From positions 1-20,453 of the IMG/VR virus record IMGVR_UViG_3300006810_000538: DNA of 20,453 nucleotides. One strand, 5' to 3'. Positions 1 to 6,834 of this stretch are shown piece by piece (positions within the stretch are counted from its first letter, which is position 1; the number at the start of each line of letters is the position of its first letter). Made by a program: the position numbers and the translations under genes. The notes below the pieces were generated by a model, which was not told the origin of the DNA, made no database searches, and saw only the letters and a program-made list of their open reading frames with translations. The stretch comes from a virus.

Positions 1-415
1 TCTTTGCCCAAATACTTTGGTTAAACTCCTCGCTGTACTGTAACAAGTTCGTCCTACTCTCCTCAATCAACAACCCCAAGCTTTCACCGGTCACGGGGTC
101 ATGGTCAAAGCGTGGTGCGTCAGCTACAGCGGTCTTAATCAACCCATCACTGCCAACATAAGTGCCACTACTGGCACGGCTGAAGGTGACTAGGTTGTTG
201 CCACTGACGTCATCCACCAGGCTAAGGTTCTCGGCGAAATTCAGATCAAGACTGGCATCCAAGAACAGCCCCCCGCCACCACCAAGTCCAGGAACCAGCG
301 TCTCCCCAAGGACAAAGTCCCCATCATAGATATGGTAAAACTGTTGGTTCCCTGCAGGCACAAGATGCTCGCTGAGCACGAAACGCCCAGTCACATAGTC
401 TAGATGGGTTGTCAT
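1..415 (-). CDS. Phage spike/fibre-like structural protein, N-terminal part (runs off left edge)
   Basis: I translated this edge ORF by hand: ATG at 415, 138 codons open to base 1 with no stop. After a short beta-rich head (about residues 1-45) and a Gly-rich stretch come the blocks LDLNFAEN, FSRASSGTYVG, PRFDHDP and LLIEESRTNLL. I recognise this series from a widespread phage head-spike/tail-fibre family with a concanavalin-like fold, common in cyanophages; no search was done. Such proteins are exposed on the virion and may contact the host surface. The start lies 5 bases after the stop of the 60-residue gene, with GGAGC upstream as a weak ribosome site, so the two are probably translationally coupled. 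It follows the capsid terminator, so its own promoter or terminator leakage would be needed. The C-terminal, receptor-facing part is outside the window. Confidence 0.75.
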   Translation of the reverse strand, partial: MTTHLDYVTGRFVLSEHLVPAGNQQFYHIYDGDFVLGETLVPGLGGGGGLFLDASLDLNFAENLSLVDDVSGNNLVTFSRASSGTYVGSDGLIKTAVADAPRFDHDPVTGESLGLLIEESRTNLLQYSEEFNQSIWAK

Positions 416-420
416 TTATC

Positions 421-603
421 TCAGCTCCGTACGATTGAAGTGCAGTTGCCGTCGCCATCGTATGTGAAAGTCAGAGTCGCAACAGTGTCAGCGCCTCTCT
501 TGTAAGTAATTGTTGCAGGGTTACCATTAGCATCATGACCAGCTGGTTCGATCGTGTCATGAGCGGGAAGATTGATTCCCCTAGTTGCGAGAGTAGTACC
601 CAT
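421..603 (-). CDS. Small beta-rich phage protein (60 aa), function unknown
   Basis: A 60-residue protein whose second half (Thr/Val alternation ending in FTYDGDGNCTSIVRS) resembles small conserved proteins found next to fibre genes in cyanophages; the function is unknown. It has one of the best ribosome sites in the window, AAGGAGG five bases before the ATG, unlike the weakly initiated genes elsewhere. It begins about 58 bases after the capsid terminator and ends 5 bases before the spike/fibre gene. Its position suggests a fibre accessory or decoration role, which is inference only. Confidence 0.7.
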   Translation of the reverse strand: MGTTLATRGINLPAHDTIEPAGHDANGNPATITYKRGADTVATLTFTYDGDGNCTSIVRS

Positions 604-660
604 AGCGCCCTCCTTCGGCGTGGTTAAGTTGCACTAGGTTTCCTATCATGGCAAGGCATT

Positions 661-683
661 AAAAAAGGACCCCGAAGGGTCCT
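661..683 (-). terminator. Intrinsic terminator after major capsid gene
   Basis: Read on the minus strand: a 7-bp stem AGGACCC/GGGTCCT closed by a TTCG tetraloop (the very stable C(UUCG)G type), followed at once by a T run. It starts 22 bases after the capsid stop codon. This is a strong rho-independent terminator for minus-strand transcription and would isolate capsid mRNA from the 60-aa and fibre genes. Confidence 0.9.
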
Positions 684-704
684 AAGAAGTCAGTGGTAGA
701 CTGA

Positions 705-1595
705 TCAGACGGAAGCAGTGGCATCGACGCCAGCTAAACGAGCAGCTGCGCGACCGTTAATCAGAGCTAAGCCGCAATACCATTCGACGCGAGTGATAAG
801 CTGAGGCTGGCTGAAGGATTCGCCCAGTTCACGGACGGAAACGCCGCCGTTCTGGATTCCGGTCAGAAGGTCCTGGCCGAAGGAAACCACGTAGATGTCC
901 TGTGCGGAAGGGGTGCTGTCAAGGATAGCAACGTTCTTGTGGTCACGATCCAGTTCAAGGACGCGAACACCGCCGTAGGAGAGCTGCTGGTAGCCGAACT
1001 CGTTACGTGAGATCTCGATCTGGCCGTTAGCGCGAGCGTGCTTGCTCAGGTGACGACGTGCAGACTTCGACATGACCAGATACTTGCTACCGCCGTTAGC
1101 GTCGCAGGAGTCGATGGCCTCGTCAAGCTTGCCCAGGTCAAGAGCACCACCGCCGTTAGCGAAGTACTGTGAGGAACCGTTCTGGATACGAGCAGCCAGG
1201 CCGTCGAACTCAGAAGGGGACTGGTTGGAGTCGCCATTAATGAACAGAGCTTCCCAAGCCAAACGCATAGCGCGAACGCGGCTCTGGACCTGGTAAGCCT
1301 TAGCAGATGAGCCCTCCATGTCGATGATGGCACGGTCAACCTTGATGTCGCCACCAAAGAGCTTAAGACTTTCGGACTGCTGGCTTACTTCAGCATAGCT
1401 CTCAGCAAGAGAACCATTGTAGTTACGGAAGCCCACATCAGGAAGGCTCTCTTCGCGCTTCCAGAAAAGACCGTTGCCTTCGATGTTGCGGAAAGGGAGT
1501 GCAGACAGGAGAGGACCAGCAGCAAGTTCGGTTACAACTGCCAGCTCCTGAGGGGTGGAAGCGTGCTTTTGAGCTTCCAGAAGTGTCAATGACAT
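705..1595 (-). CDS. Major capsid protein (HK97 fold)
   Basis: A 296-residue protein that follows the scaffold gene (with an HNH gene between). The sequence reads as a compact HK97-fold capsid protein of the kind lacking a long N-terminal delta domain: N-terminal helix (EAQKHASTPQE), an extended arm with LPFRNIEGNGLFWKR, a long helix around residues 98-116 (KAYQVQSRVRAMRLAWEAL), and a C-terminal P-domain-like end (VEWYCGLALINGRAAARLAG). The length fits the family. No protease gene is visible nearby and there is no obvious cleaved propeptide, so maturation may not need cleavage. ATG at 1595 has AAAGG about 8 bases upstream. A 140-base leader precedes it, holding a stem-loop at 1645-1663, and a terminator follows, so the gene is set up as its own high-yield transcription unit. 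Function is confident by family resemblance and context; no search was run. Confidence 0.88.
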   Translation of the reverse strand: MSLTLLEAQKHASTPQELAVVTELAAGPLLSALPFRNIEGNGLFWKREESLPDVGFRNYNGSLAESYAEVSQQSESLKLFGGDIKVDRAIIDMEGSSAKAYQVQSRVRAMRLAWEALFINGDSNQSPSEFDGLAARIQNGSSQYFANGGGALDLGKLDEAIDSCDANGGSKYLVMSKSARRHLSKHARANGQIEISRNEFGYQQLSYGGVRVLELDRDHKNVAILDSTPSAQDIYVVSFGQDLLTGIQNGGVSVRELGESFSQPQLITRVEWYCGLALINGRAAARLAGVDATASV

Positions 1596-1644
1596 GATAA
1601 TACCTTTAGATAGAAATGAACAAAGAATTGGGTGTTAGCGCATT

Positions 1645-1663
1645 AACGATTGTCACAACCGTT
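1645..1663 (-). promoter_or_regulatory. Stem-loop in the capsid gene leader
   Basis: On the minus strand AACGGTTG-TGA-CAATCGTT forms an 8-bp stem (one G-U pair) with a 3-nt TGA loop, 49 bases before the capsid ATG. The loop with its closing pair reads GTGAC, the same as in the stem-loop before the scaffold gene (3083-3097). It lacks a T run, so it is not a terminator. It may protect the mRNA 5' end or bind a regulator; this is inference. Confidence 0.5.
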
Positions 1664-1736
1664 TAGCAATCGCACCCTTCCAGTCCACTCCATCTCAGAG
1701 TTTCCCTTCTGGGTAGCTACTCCTATTCTACCTAAA

Positions 1737-2261
1737 CTAGACTTTCGCGCCTTTGGATAGGTTTTCGTCTTTGGTAATGACCTGCAGGTTCCACGGAAGA
1801 TGCGGCCCGCCCTTTGCTAACGGAATAATATGGTCGACATGATACTTGACCCCAGTCTCTCGCGACAGCCGACGAGCATCCTGGTAGCGATACTTGATCA
1901 TAAGCTTCTCTACCTCGGAGCAAGGCCAATCCCTCATGCCACGCCTACGCCTGTCTGTCTTCGCTGCGTAGTACTCTGGATTCTTGTCGTAGTGCTTCCT
2001 GTATCCGTTTCTGTTGCACTCCTTGACCACTTCTGGGTTAGCATCCCTCCATTTCTTGTGCCACCGAGCTTTGGCTTCGGGATTCCTTTTCCCCCACTTC
2101 CTGCGGTGCGCCTCCGCCCTCTCCTTCCCGTCAGCCTTCAACCACCTGTACTGCGTAGTCCTGGCCACTCCGAAGGCTGCTGTGATCTTCCGCTCAGCCG
2201 CTCCGCACGCTGCAGCAACTTCGACCTGGGTTCTTAGTAGTGGTGAGTGCTTGTCGGCCAT
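1737..2261 (-). CDS. HNH endonuclease with N-terminal HTH-like region
   Basis: A 174-residue free-standing HNH nuclease, likely a homing enzyme. The catalytic core is C-terminal: HVDH at residues 141-144, then GG, N158 (PWNLQV) and N167 (KDENLSKG), the usual H-N-N set. It lacks the CxxC zinc pairs of the other HNH protein here. Residues 8-42 look like a helix-turn-helix (AAACGAAERKITAAFGVARTTQYRWL), followed by Arg/Lys-rich repeats each with a 'NP(E)' turn (NPEAKARW, NPEVVKEC, NPEYYAAK), a DNA-contacting pattern known in phage HNH proteins. It sits between scaffold and capsid genes, which normally adjoin, so it is probably an insertion. It begins 17 bases after a terminator and lacks a clear ribosome site, suggesting low expression. 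Confidence 0.85.
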   Translation of the reverse strand: MADKHSPLLRTQVEVAAACGAAERKITAAFGVARTTQYRWLKADGKERAEAHRRKWGKRNPEAKARWHKKWRDANPEVVKECNRNGYRKHYDKNPEYYAAKTDRRRRGMRDWPCSEVEKLMIKYRYQDARRLSRETGVKYHVDHIIPLAKGGPHLPWNLQVITKDENLSKGAKV

Positions 2262-2267
2262 GTCTAC

Positions 2268-2276
2268 ATTGTACCA
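2268..2276 (-). promoter_or_regulatory. Possible extended -10 promoter upstream of HNH/capsid
   Basis: On the minus strand TGGTACAAT matches an extended -10 element (TGnTATAAT) with one mismatch, just past the scaffold terminator. A start site 6-7 bases on would fall at the HNH ATG, giving a leaderless HNH transcript, or serve mainly the capsid gene. There is no good -35. It is weak evidence, but some promoter is needed after the terminator. Confidence 0.25.
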
Positions 2277-2277
2277 T

Positions 2278-2303
2278 AAAAAAGCCCCCTGAGGAAGGGG
2301 GGC
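2278..2303 (-). terminator. Intrinsic terminator after scaffold gene
   Basis: On the minus strand a 6-bp all-GC stem GCCCCC/GGGGGC with an 8-nt loop is followed by six or seven T. It lies 53 bases past the scaffold stop and before the HNH gene. It is oriented only for minus-strand transcripts. Confidence 0.9.
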
Positions 2304-2355
2304 CGTTAGAGCGATCAGATTCCGTGCCTTTTACTAACAAGTTGACAAGGTTTAT

Positions 2356-3075
2356 TTACTTGAAGGCTTCTTGGAACATCTGGTCAGGGGTAAGAGACGA
2401 GAAGTCCTGACTCACTACGCCGTTGGCATCGGTTCCACCGTAGCCAATTCCAGCACCTGCACCCTTAGAGCCCTTAAAGAAAGTGCCGTAGATAGGGTGA
2501 GACTTGTAGGCCGAGATGTAGTCATCTACGGAAATACGCTTACCAGACTCTTTGTCAAGAACAGGGTCACCGCCTGCGTCAACGACAGTCAAGGAACCAT
2601 CAGGCTCTTGGCGGAAGTTGCCACCGATCTGCTGTGCCATCATGTCAAAGAACGACACGCCGTCAGCTGCGTCAGTACGACCACCAGCAGAATAAAACAC
2701 CTTCTCAAGAGCATACTTCTTCTGGTAGTCCTGCAAGGCAGACTTAGCTGCAGCCGCTTCCCGTGCAGCCTCTTCAGCTTGGCGAGAGTATTTCTGCTCA
2801 ATAAGCTCACGCTGCTCCCCGAACTGGGCTTGGACCTTAGCAGCTTCTGCAGCTTCAGCCTGCAGCTTAGTATACTCCTCAGGGTTAATCTCAGAGAAGC
2901 GCTCCAGTTGACCTTTTGTTTCCTTAAGGTCACGCTCGTACTGCTTCCGTGCTTCCCGTTCAGCCTTAAGAGCCTTCAGGAGATTCTCCGCTTCAGAACG
3001 AGGCATCATGTCGTCGCCTGTTGAAACGGGTGAGGCATTAACTTCCGTCTCGGGAGTCATGTTCTCTTCAGTCAT
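2356..3075 (-). CDS. Capsid assembly scaffold protein
   Basis: A 239-residue protein with classic scaffold features: an acidic disordered N-terminus, then a long charged Ala/Glu/Lys/Gln-rich coiled coil from about residue 28 to 125, then a Gly-rich tail ending in a short helix (LTPDQMFQEAFK) typical of capsid-binding ends. It guides assembly of the capsid protein inside the prohead. It precedes the capsid gene with only the HNH gene between. The ATG has no Shine-Dalgarno sequence; instead a perfect stem-loop (3083-3097) ends 7 bases before it. A terminator follows, so scaffold and capsid are transcriptionally separable. No serine-protease motif was seen, so it is not an obvious protease-scaffold fusion. 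Confidence 0.82.
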   Translation of the reverse strand: MTEENMTPETEVNASPVSTGDDMMPRSEAENLLKALKAEREARKQYERDLKETKGQLERFSEINPEEYTKLQAEAAEAAKVQAQFGEQRELIEQKYSRQAEEAAREAAAAKSALQDYQKKYALEKVFYSAGGRTDAADGVSFFDMMAQQIGGNFRQEPDGSLTVVDAGGDPVLDKESGKRISVDDYISAYKSHPIYGTFFKGSKGAGAGIGYGGTDANGVVSQDFSSLTPDQMFQEAFK

Positions 3076-3082
3076 GTTAAAT

Positions 3083-3097
3083 CAGGCGTCACGCCTG
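3083..3097 (-). promoter_or_regulatory. Stem-loop 7 nt before the scaffold start
   Basis: CAGGCG-TGA-CGCCTG, a perfect 6-bp stem with 3-nt loop, extendable by AAA/TTT past one bulged A. The spacer to the ATG is ATTTAAC and holds no Shine-Dalgarno sequence. It is one of a series of such hairpins ending 7-8 nt before start codons in this window. Confidence 0.6.
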
Positions 3098-3124
3098 TTT
3101 GAATGTTACGCGGTAGTATGCCAA

Positions 3125-3829
3125 TCAGTCCTGAGGGCCAGGATAGTCAGGGGTAGGATCGTCAAGGTTAGCTGTTCGCCAGAACTCATTGACGACGACG
3201 TCGTAGTAGTCAGTGATTTGCCCAGGACCGATAAACGAAAAGTCAAAGGTCTGAGTGGCTGGATTATTACCGGCGCAGTCCGCTAGTATGGTTTGGGGTC
3301 CCATGGAGTAACCAAACTGACCCAGTCTTGTTCCGTTATAAACGCGCCTAAGGCTGACGGCTCCAGAACCAGTACCACCATAATAAACCGGGTTCTGGTC
3401 GCAGACGCTGGCCTTAACGCTAACAGTCCTGTCTACGACGGTTGGCCAGTATGCACAAGTCGACCCGTCAAAACTACAGAGAGGACCAGTGCCATCACCC
3501 CCAGGGACAACATTCTCAATAGCGACGTCGGGGTTGAGTGGCTCAGGGTCCCGATACTGGATGATTTGTGTTGTCACGACATCGCCGTCTTCCAGGTACG
3601 GCTCCAATATCTCATAAGCGATATAATCTACGCCTGTTGTACTTGGGCGCGCAACAGTACTGATCGTGGCTACCCAGACTCCAACCCCGATACAGTCGCA
3701 AATCGATGCATTAAACACCCCTTGCCCACAACAGGGATCTTCAGGGTTGTAGGCCTCGCCCTCATTAGGGCCGAACAAGCACTTCTTCTTCTTCTTGCAA
3801 TCATCCATATTAGCGGCACAGATAGCCAT
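3125..3829 (-). CDS. Virion-associated protein with Cys-rich N-terminus, unknown
   Basis: A 234-residue protein of unknown function. Residues 1-46 hold seven Cys (C4, C11, C17, C33-C34, C44, C46) around a Lys run (CKKKKKC) and a CCGQG motif that recurs in the cysteine-rich protein at 5618-6802. The rest is beta-rich with aromatic and Pro/Asp turns and ends DYPGPQD, with four further Cys. No transmembrane segment or signal peptide is apparent. Its ATG abuts the TAG of the preceding zinc-ribbon gene (TAGATG), so the two are coupled; GGAG 7-8 bases upstream can act as ribosome site. It lies between the fibre and scaffold genes, so a structural or assembly role is likely but unproven. Confidence 0.75.
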   Translation of the reverse strand: MAICAANMDDCKKKKKCLFGPNEGEAYNPEDPCCGQGVFNASICDCIGVGVWVATISTVARPSTTGVDYIAYEILEPYLEDGDVVTTQIIQYRDPEPLNPDVAIENVVPGGDGTGPLCSFDGSTCAYWPTVVDRTVSVKASVCDQNPVYYGGTGSGAVSLRRVYNGTRLGQFGYSMGPQTILADCAGNNPATQTFDFSFIGPGQITDYYDVVVNEFWRTANLDDPTPDYPGPQD

Positions 3830-4183
3830 CTAGCGACTCCACTTCTTCTGAGGGCACAGCATGTTGGGGTCACCTCCAACCCACGTCTTCGCTTCCATAA
3901 AGCAACCACAATCGGAACAGCGCTTGCTCTCTGCATTGAAGAAGGGGCACTCTTTGCATGTGTTATACCTTTCTTCTCTGATCTCCGACGACACTTTCCC
4001 GTGCCTAACAGCTTGCATCCCTGTTTTCACTAAGCCGCTAGCCATCTTACCTATCCCGGCCTTGACCGCCTTAGGCTTGCCGCTATGTTTGACTATAATC
4101 TCATCGTGACGCTCCTTGGGCCAAGCAGAGACAGGACCAATAGGAGCGACCCCGTCGCAACTGAGTTCTTCTATGATGCTCAT
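3830..4183 (-). CDS. Zinc-ribbon-like cyanophage protein (DUF6171-type)
   Basis: About 117 residues from ATG at 4183; a TTG at 4192 would add three residues but would lie against a stem-loop. The C-terminal third carries CKECPFFN, then CSDCGCFM, then a final LCPQKKW: a CxxC-x10-CxxCxC arrangement expected to bind zinc or iron. I recognise it as a small conserved family of T4-like and other cyanophages with ERY..C..C at the start of the motif (family name from memory). Its role is unknown. A 6-bp stem-loop (4192-4206) ends exactly 8 nt before the ATG, which supports that start. The stop TAG is followed at once by the next ATG. Confidence 0.75.
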   Translation of the reverse strand: MSIIEELSCDGVAPIGPVSAWPKERHDEIIVKHSGKPKAVKAGIGKMASGLVKTGMQAVRHGKVSSEIREERYNTCKECPFFNAESKRCSDCGCFMEAKTWVGGDPNMLCPQKKWSR

Positions 4184-4191
4184 TCTGACCA

Positions 4192-4206
4192 ACTAGCTGG
4201 GCTAGT
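4192..4206 (-). promoter_or_regulatory. Stem-loop 8 nt before the zinc-ribbon gene start
   Basis: On the minus strand ACTAGC-CCA-GCTAGT, a perfect 6-bp stem with a 3-nt loop, begins 7 nt after the fibre stop codon. The spacer TGGTCAGA (8 nt) has no Shine-Dalgarno sequence. Confidence 0.55.
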
Positions 4207-4213
4207 ATGCCTA

Positions 4214-5563
4214 TCAGGACTTGAGGCGATAATCGCTGGAAGTCGTATTGTAGTACATAGCCCCAGAGGCCACTCCGCCGGTTCCAGCGGCTGCGTCGTC
4301 GACATATTCGCCAATGCCAAGAAGGGCTCTAGTCGCAGCTGAGGTGGTAGTTTGATTTCCATAGGCTACGATTGTCACTTCTGAGTTGACATCAGCCCCT
4401 GCTTGATCTCTGACAGCAGCATAGATGGCTTCCGTAACAGAAGTATCATTATTGAAATACGTGGTACCTGGAGTAGCCAGGACAGTAGTGCCCGCTGTAA
4501 TGTAGAACTCGGCTAAGACTCCTGAACCCGAAGCGGGGTCAGTATTGTAAGCCCTGCCATTGTCAGCCGTTCTGCTGGCTGCAGAGTCGTACAAGACGAT
4601 CCAGGCATCCAGGGAAGAGGTGACCTCCACAAGTGTCCCAGAGTGCCCGATCCCCACAAATGTAGTAATTCCGCTAGCTGCTGTCTGAGCCTCGGTCAAT
4701 CTCGCGGCAGAGGAACCACCACCACCGCCACTCGACGGTGAACCGGAAGCCAGCATCTCGATACTGATCATGCCGTGATTCGGATCGTCCCCAGTGCCGG
4801 TTGAGGCATGTGTTGAGACGACCTCCCGACTTGCACTAACGTGACCCCCGGATATCCGAGCATTGGTCATCGGCGAGTCTGTTATCTCTGTTAGGTCGTT
4901 TGCTGTTTGACTGTAGGCCTCGGTTCCAGAGCTCGCAGAATAGATCCAAGTTGCAGCAGTTAAACTTAGTGCACCAGCACCAGTACTGATAGAAGCTGTT
5001 TCAGCGTTACCGTAGGCCTCCGTAATGGTCGAAATGCCGTCGGTTCCATTAACAGCAGCTACCCAACCACAGATCCTGCCGGAGGCTGCTTGCGTCCAGG
5101 TATAAGTTCCCGGCTCTGATGATGTAACTCTTCTGGTGAAGACACTTATCGTTTGCAAGTCTCCGGAAAATGATATAGAAGAGAGATAGGACCCGTACAA
5201 AGTGAAGCCGGTTGGAGGTGTCAGAACGCCCCCACTCTGGCGATTCATGATACATGCTACTAGTAGGTCGCCCTCGGCGCTAGTTGGAGAGGTTAACGTG
5301 AACGATGTATCGGGATCGGAATCGCTGTCTATAGTCCAGCCAGTGACTGTAGGCAGAGGATTGTCATCTCCCCCAGACCCGCTAATGGTAACGATGTCAC
5401 CTAAAGCGTCTTTTGTATATAACGTCGCTGCTCCGTCAGACAGTCCTAGGACAATCTCCCCTTGAGTGATGGCGCTGACTCCACCAGTTTCGATCTCGGC
5501 AATAATGGTAGCCTCGTCGTCGGTTGAGTTTTTAAGGACAATACGATCAGGAAAGACTGCCAC
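4214..5563 (-). CDS. Tail fibre-like protein
   Basis: A 449-residue, Thr/Ser/Ala/Gly-rich beta protein with a GTG start; the frame is closed by TAG ten codons upstream and no ATG is available. The N-terminus (RIVLKNSTDDEATI, then QGEIVLGLSDGAATLYTKDA) is a motif I know from cyanophage fibre and structural proteins, probably the virion-attachment end. Residues about 70-270 form a beta-sandwich-like module (GDLLVA, SEPGTYTWT, GWVAAVNGTDGI). After a Gly-rich linker (GSPSSGGGGGSS), residues about 285-405 form a second module that I also recall from cyanophages, and the C-terminus (GGVASGAMYYNTTSSDYRLKS) resembles fibre ends. Probable role: host-contact fibre. It lies after the Cys-rich gene with a 54-base gap holding an inverted repeat near the start. 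Confidence 0.75.
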   Translation of the reverse strand: MAVFPDRIVLKNSTDDEATIIAEIETGGVSAITQGEIVLGLSDGAATLYTKDALGDIVTISGSGGDDNPLPTVTGWTIDSDSDPDTSFTLTSPTSAEGDLLVACIMNRQSGGVLTPPTGFTLYGSYLSSISFSGDLQTISVFTRRVTSSEPGTYTWTQAASGRICGWVAAVNGTDGISTITEAYGNAETASISTGAGALSLTAATWIYSASSGTEAYSQTANDLTEITDSPMTNARISGGHVSASREVVSTHASTGTGDDPNHGMISIEMLASGSPSSGGGGGSSAARLTEAQTAASGITTFVGIGHSGTLVEVTSSLDAWIVLYDSAASRTADNGRAYNTDPASGSGVLAEFYITAGTTVLATPGTTYFNNDTSVTEAIYAAVRDQAGADVNSEVTIVAYGNQTTTSAATRALLGIGEYVDDAAAGTGGVASGAMYYNTTSSDYRLKS

Positions 5564-5566
5564 AAC

Positions 5567-5591
5567 GGAACCAGAGCTAGGCTAGGGTTCC
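5567..5591 (-). promoter_or_regulatory. Inverted repeat just before the fibre GTG start
   Basis: On the minus strand GGAACC pairs with GGTTCC across a 13-nt loop and ends 3 nt before the GTG start. The stem is longer-looped and nearer the start than in the 7-8 nt set, so membership in the same class is uncertain. Confidence 0.4.
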
Positions 5592-5617
5592 CATACGCCA
5601 ATGACATGGTATCATTT

Positions 5618-6802
5618 CTATTCACATCTAGGATCAGGTTCGCATGCGCACCCGCTACTGCAAACAAAGCAGTCAGGGCAGTCGTTGTCGCAATTACAGT
5701 CGCACTCCTTGCAGGACTCGGGAGCATTACTCTTATCGCAGACCGTCCTGATATAACAGGTTCCGCCGCCTGCGGTGATAGATCCATTATCAGTACAAGA
5801 AGCACCGTCAGGACAAGGAGGTGGCGGGCCGTCACAGAAGGTTTGCCCATAGCAAGCGCCTGCGCAAGGGTCTCCTTGATCTGGGCACTTGTAGCTGTCC
5901 CGACAGGTGCTAAAGCCGCTAGTCACGTCACATGCGGAGTAGCAGCATTCGAGCTTGACCGGACCGCTGTCGCAATACTTGTACGTCGTATAGCAGGTTT
6001 GACAGTTTTCGCAATCAGTGGTGCAAGCGCCGTCATCGCCACACTTGTCGCACTTGTATGGGCAGCCTTTGTTTTCGCACCAGCAAGGAGCCCCACTGAT
6101 CTTTCCCTTGCAGGCCGTGCCTCTGAAGTCACCAAGGTCGGCGCAATAGGAGCATTCGTCACAGCTGTTGTCGTCGGTACATCCAACGCCTAGCTTTCCG
6201 TTAGCTGCCAAGTAAGAGGTGCAGAACTTGCTGCACCTTTCCGGAGGTGGCGGACAGTTTCCACAGTAGCACTGTACATAACTTCCCATCCTGCAGCACC
6301 TGCCCTGCCCACAACAGACATCGTTGGTACCTTTGCTAGTACTGGTGCCGCTACAGCCTGTCTTGAGGCATTTGCCGTTAAGACTTACCCCGATTAGCCC
6401 GTTTCCTACAGTGCCACCATTCAGCCCTTCCTCAAGGAGGACGTCACCAGGCCTCAGATTGTTTACCGCTTCTTCGTAGACCTCTGCCAGCTCCTCGTCC
6501 ATCAAGAGATAATTAACGGGACCAGATCCGCATTCACCTGGTACTCCACCTACTCCGCTTCCTCCGCTTCCTCCGTTTCCACAACCAGACATATTGCCTG
6601 ACCCGCTAGGCGAGGAGCCCGAGGTCTCTTGTACGCAGATTCCTCCAACGCAGGCCCACCCTGAAGCACAATCAGTGCTATCTTGACAGCCTGTACTATT
6701 GCTTCCTACCACGTTTAGTGGGTTGTAGTTAAGGTTGCCAGATGACAGGAAGTTCTGGGCTTGAGTCTGCTGCTTTTTTAAAAAACCGCTATATCCAGAC
6801 AC
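5618..6802 (-). CDS. Extremely cysteine-rich virion-region protein (394 aa, 54 Cys)
   Basis: Function not recognised. By my count 54 of 394 residues are Cys, 46 of them after about residue 145. The N-terminal 35 residues are ordinary (GTG start, Gln/Asn-rich). A first small Cys module (CQDSTDCASGWACVGGICV) resembles the 'DC..G..CV.G.CV' motif of EGF/knottin-like modules. A Gly/Ser linker and an acidic helical stretch (LLMDEELAEVYEEAVNNL) follow, then dense CxxC, CC and CxC clusters with Pro runs to the end. No signal peptide or membrane segment is apparent. Many close pairs could form disulfides in the extracellular virion or bind metal in the cell. It lies between small tail-tip proteins and the fibre, so a disulfide-laced tip or adhesin is a plausible guess. 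The frame is uninterrupted over 1.2 kb, so it is not spurious. Confidence 0.8.
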   Translation of the reverse strand: MSGYSGFLKKQQTQAQNFLSSGNLNYNPLNVVGSNSTGCQDSTDCASGWACVGGICVQETSGSSPSGSGNMSGCGNGGSGGSGVGGVPGECGSGPVNYLLMDEELAEVYEEAVNNLRPGDVLLEEGLNGGTVGNGLIGVSLNGKCLKTGCSGTSTSKGTNDVCCGQGRCCRMGSYVQCYCGNCPPPPERCSKFCTSYLAANGKLGVGCTDDNSCDECSYCADLGDFRGTACKGKISGAPCWCENKGCPYKCDKCGDDGACTTDCENCQTCYTTYKYCDSGPVKLECCYSACDVTSGFSTCRDSYKCPDQGDPCAGACYGQTFCDGPPPPCPDGASCTDNGSITAGGGTCYIRTVCDKSNAPESCKECDCNCDNDCPDCFVCSSGCACEPDPRCE

Positions 6803-6807
6803 TGTTT

Positions 6808-6834
6808 CTTGGCTAACTGCGTTAGGATGCCAAG
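6808..6834 (-). promoter_or_regulatory. Interrupted stem-loop before the Cys-rich gene start
   Basis: On the minus strand CTTGG...CCAAG encloses CTAAC-GCA-GTTAG, two 5-bp stems with a 4-nt one-sided bulge, ending 5 nt before the GTG start. It overlaps the stop of the upstream 116-residue gene. There is no Shine-Dalgarno sequence in the spacer AAACA. Confidence 0.45.

Noticed and set aside
2371-4033. Long plus-strand ORFs of 217 and 246 residues opposite the scaffold and 234-residue genes
   Set aside because: They are antisense shadows: no ribosome site, odd Cys/Leu-rich composition, and they cross the starts and stops of well-supported minus-strand genes.
5606-6193. 195-residue plus-strand ORF opposite the Cys-rich gene
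   Set aside because: Its Ala/Val/Thr-rich sequence is what reverse-reading Cys, Gly and Asp codons gives; the minus-strand frame is far longer and fits the gene series.
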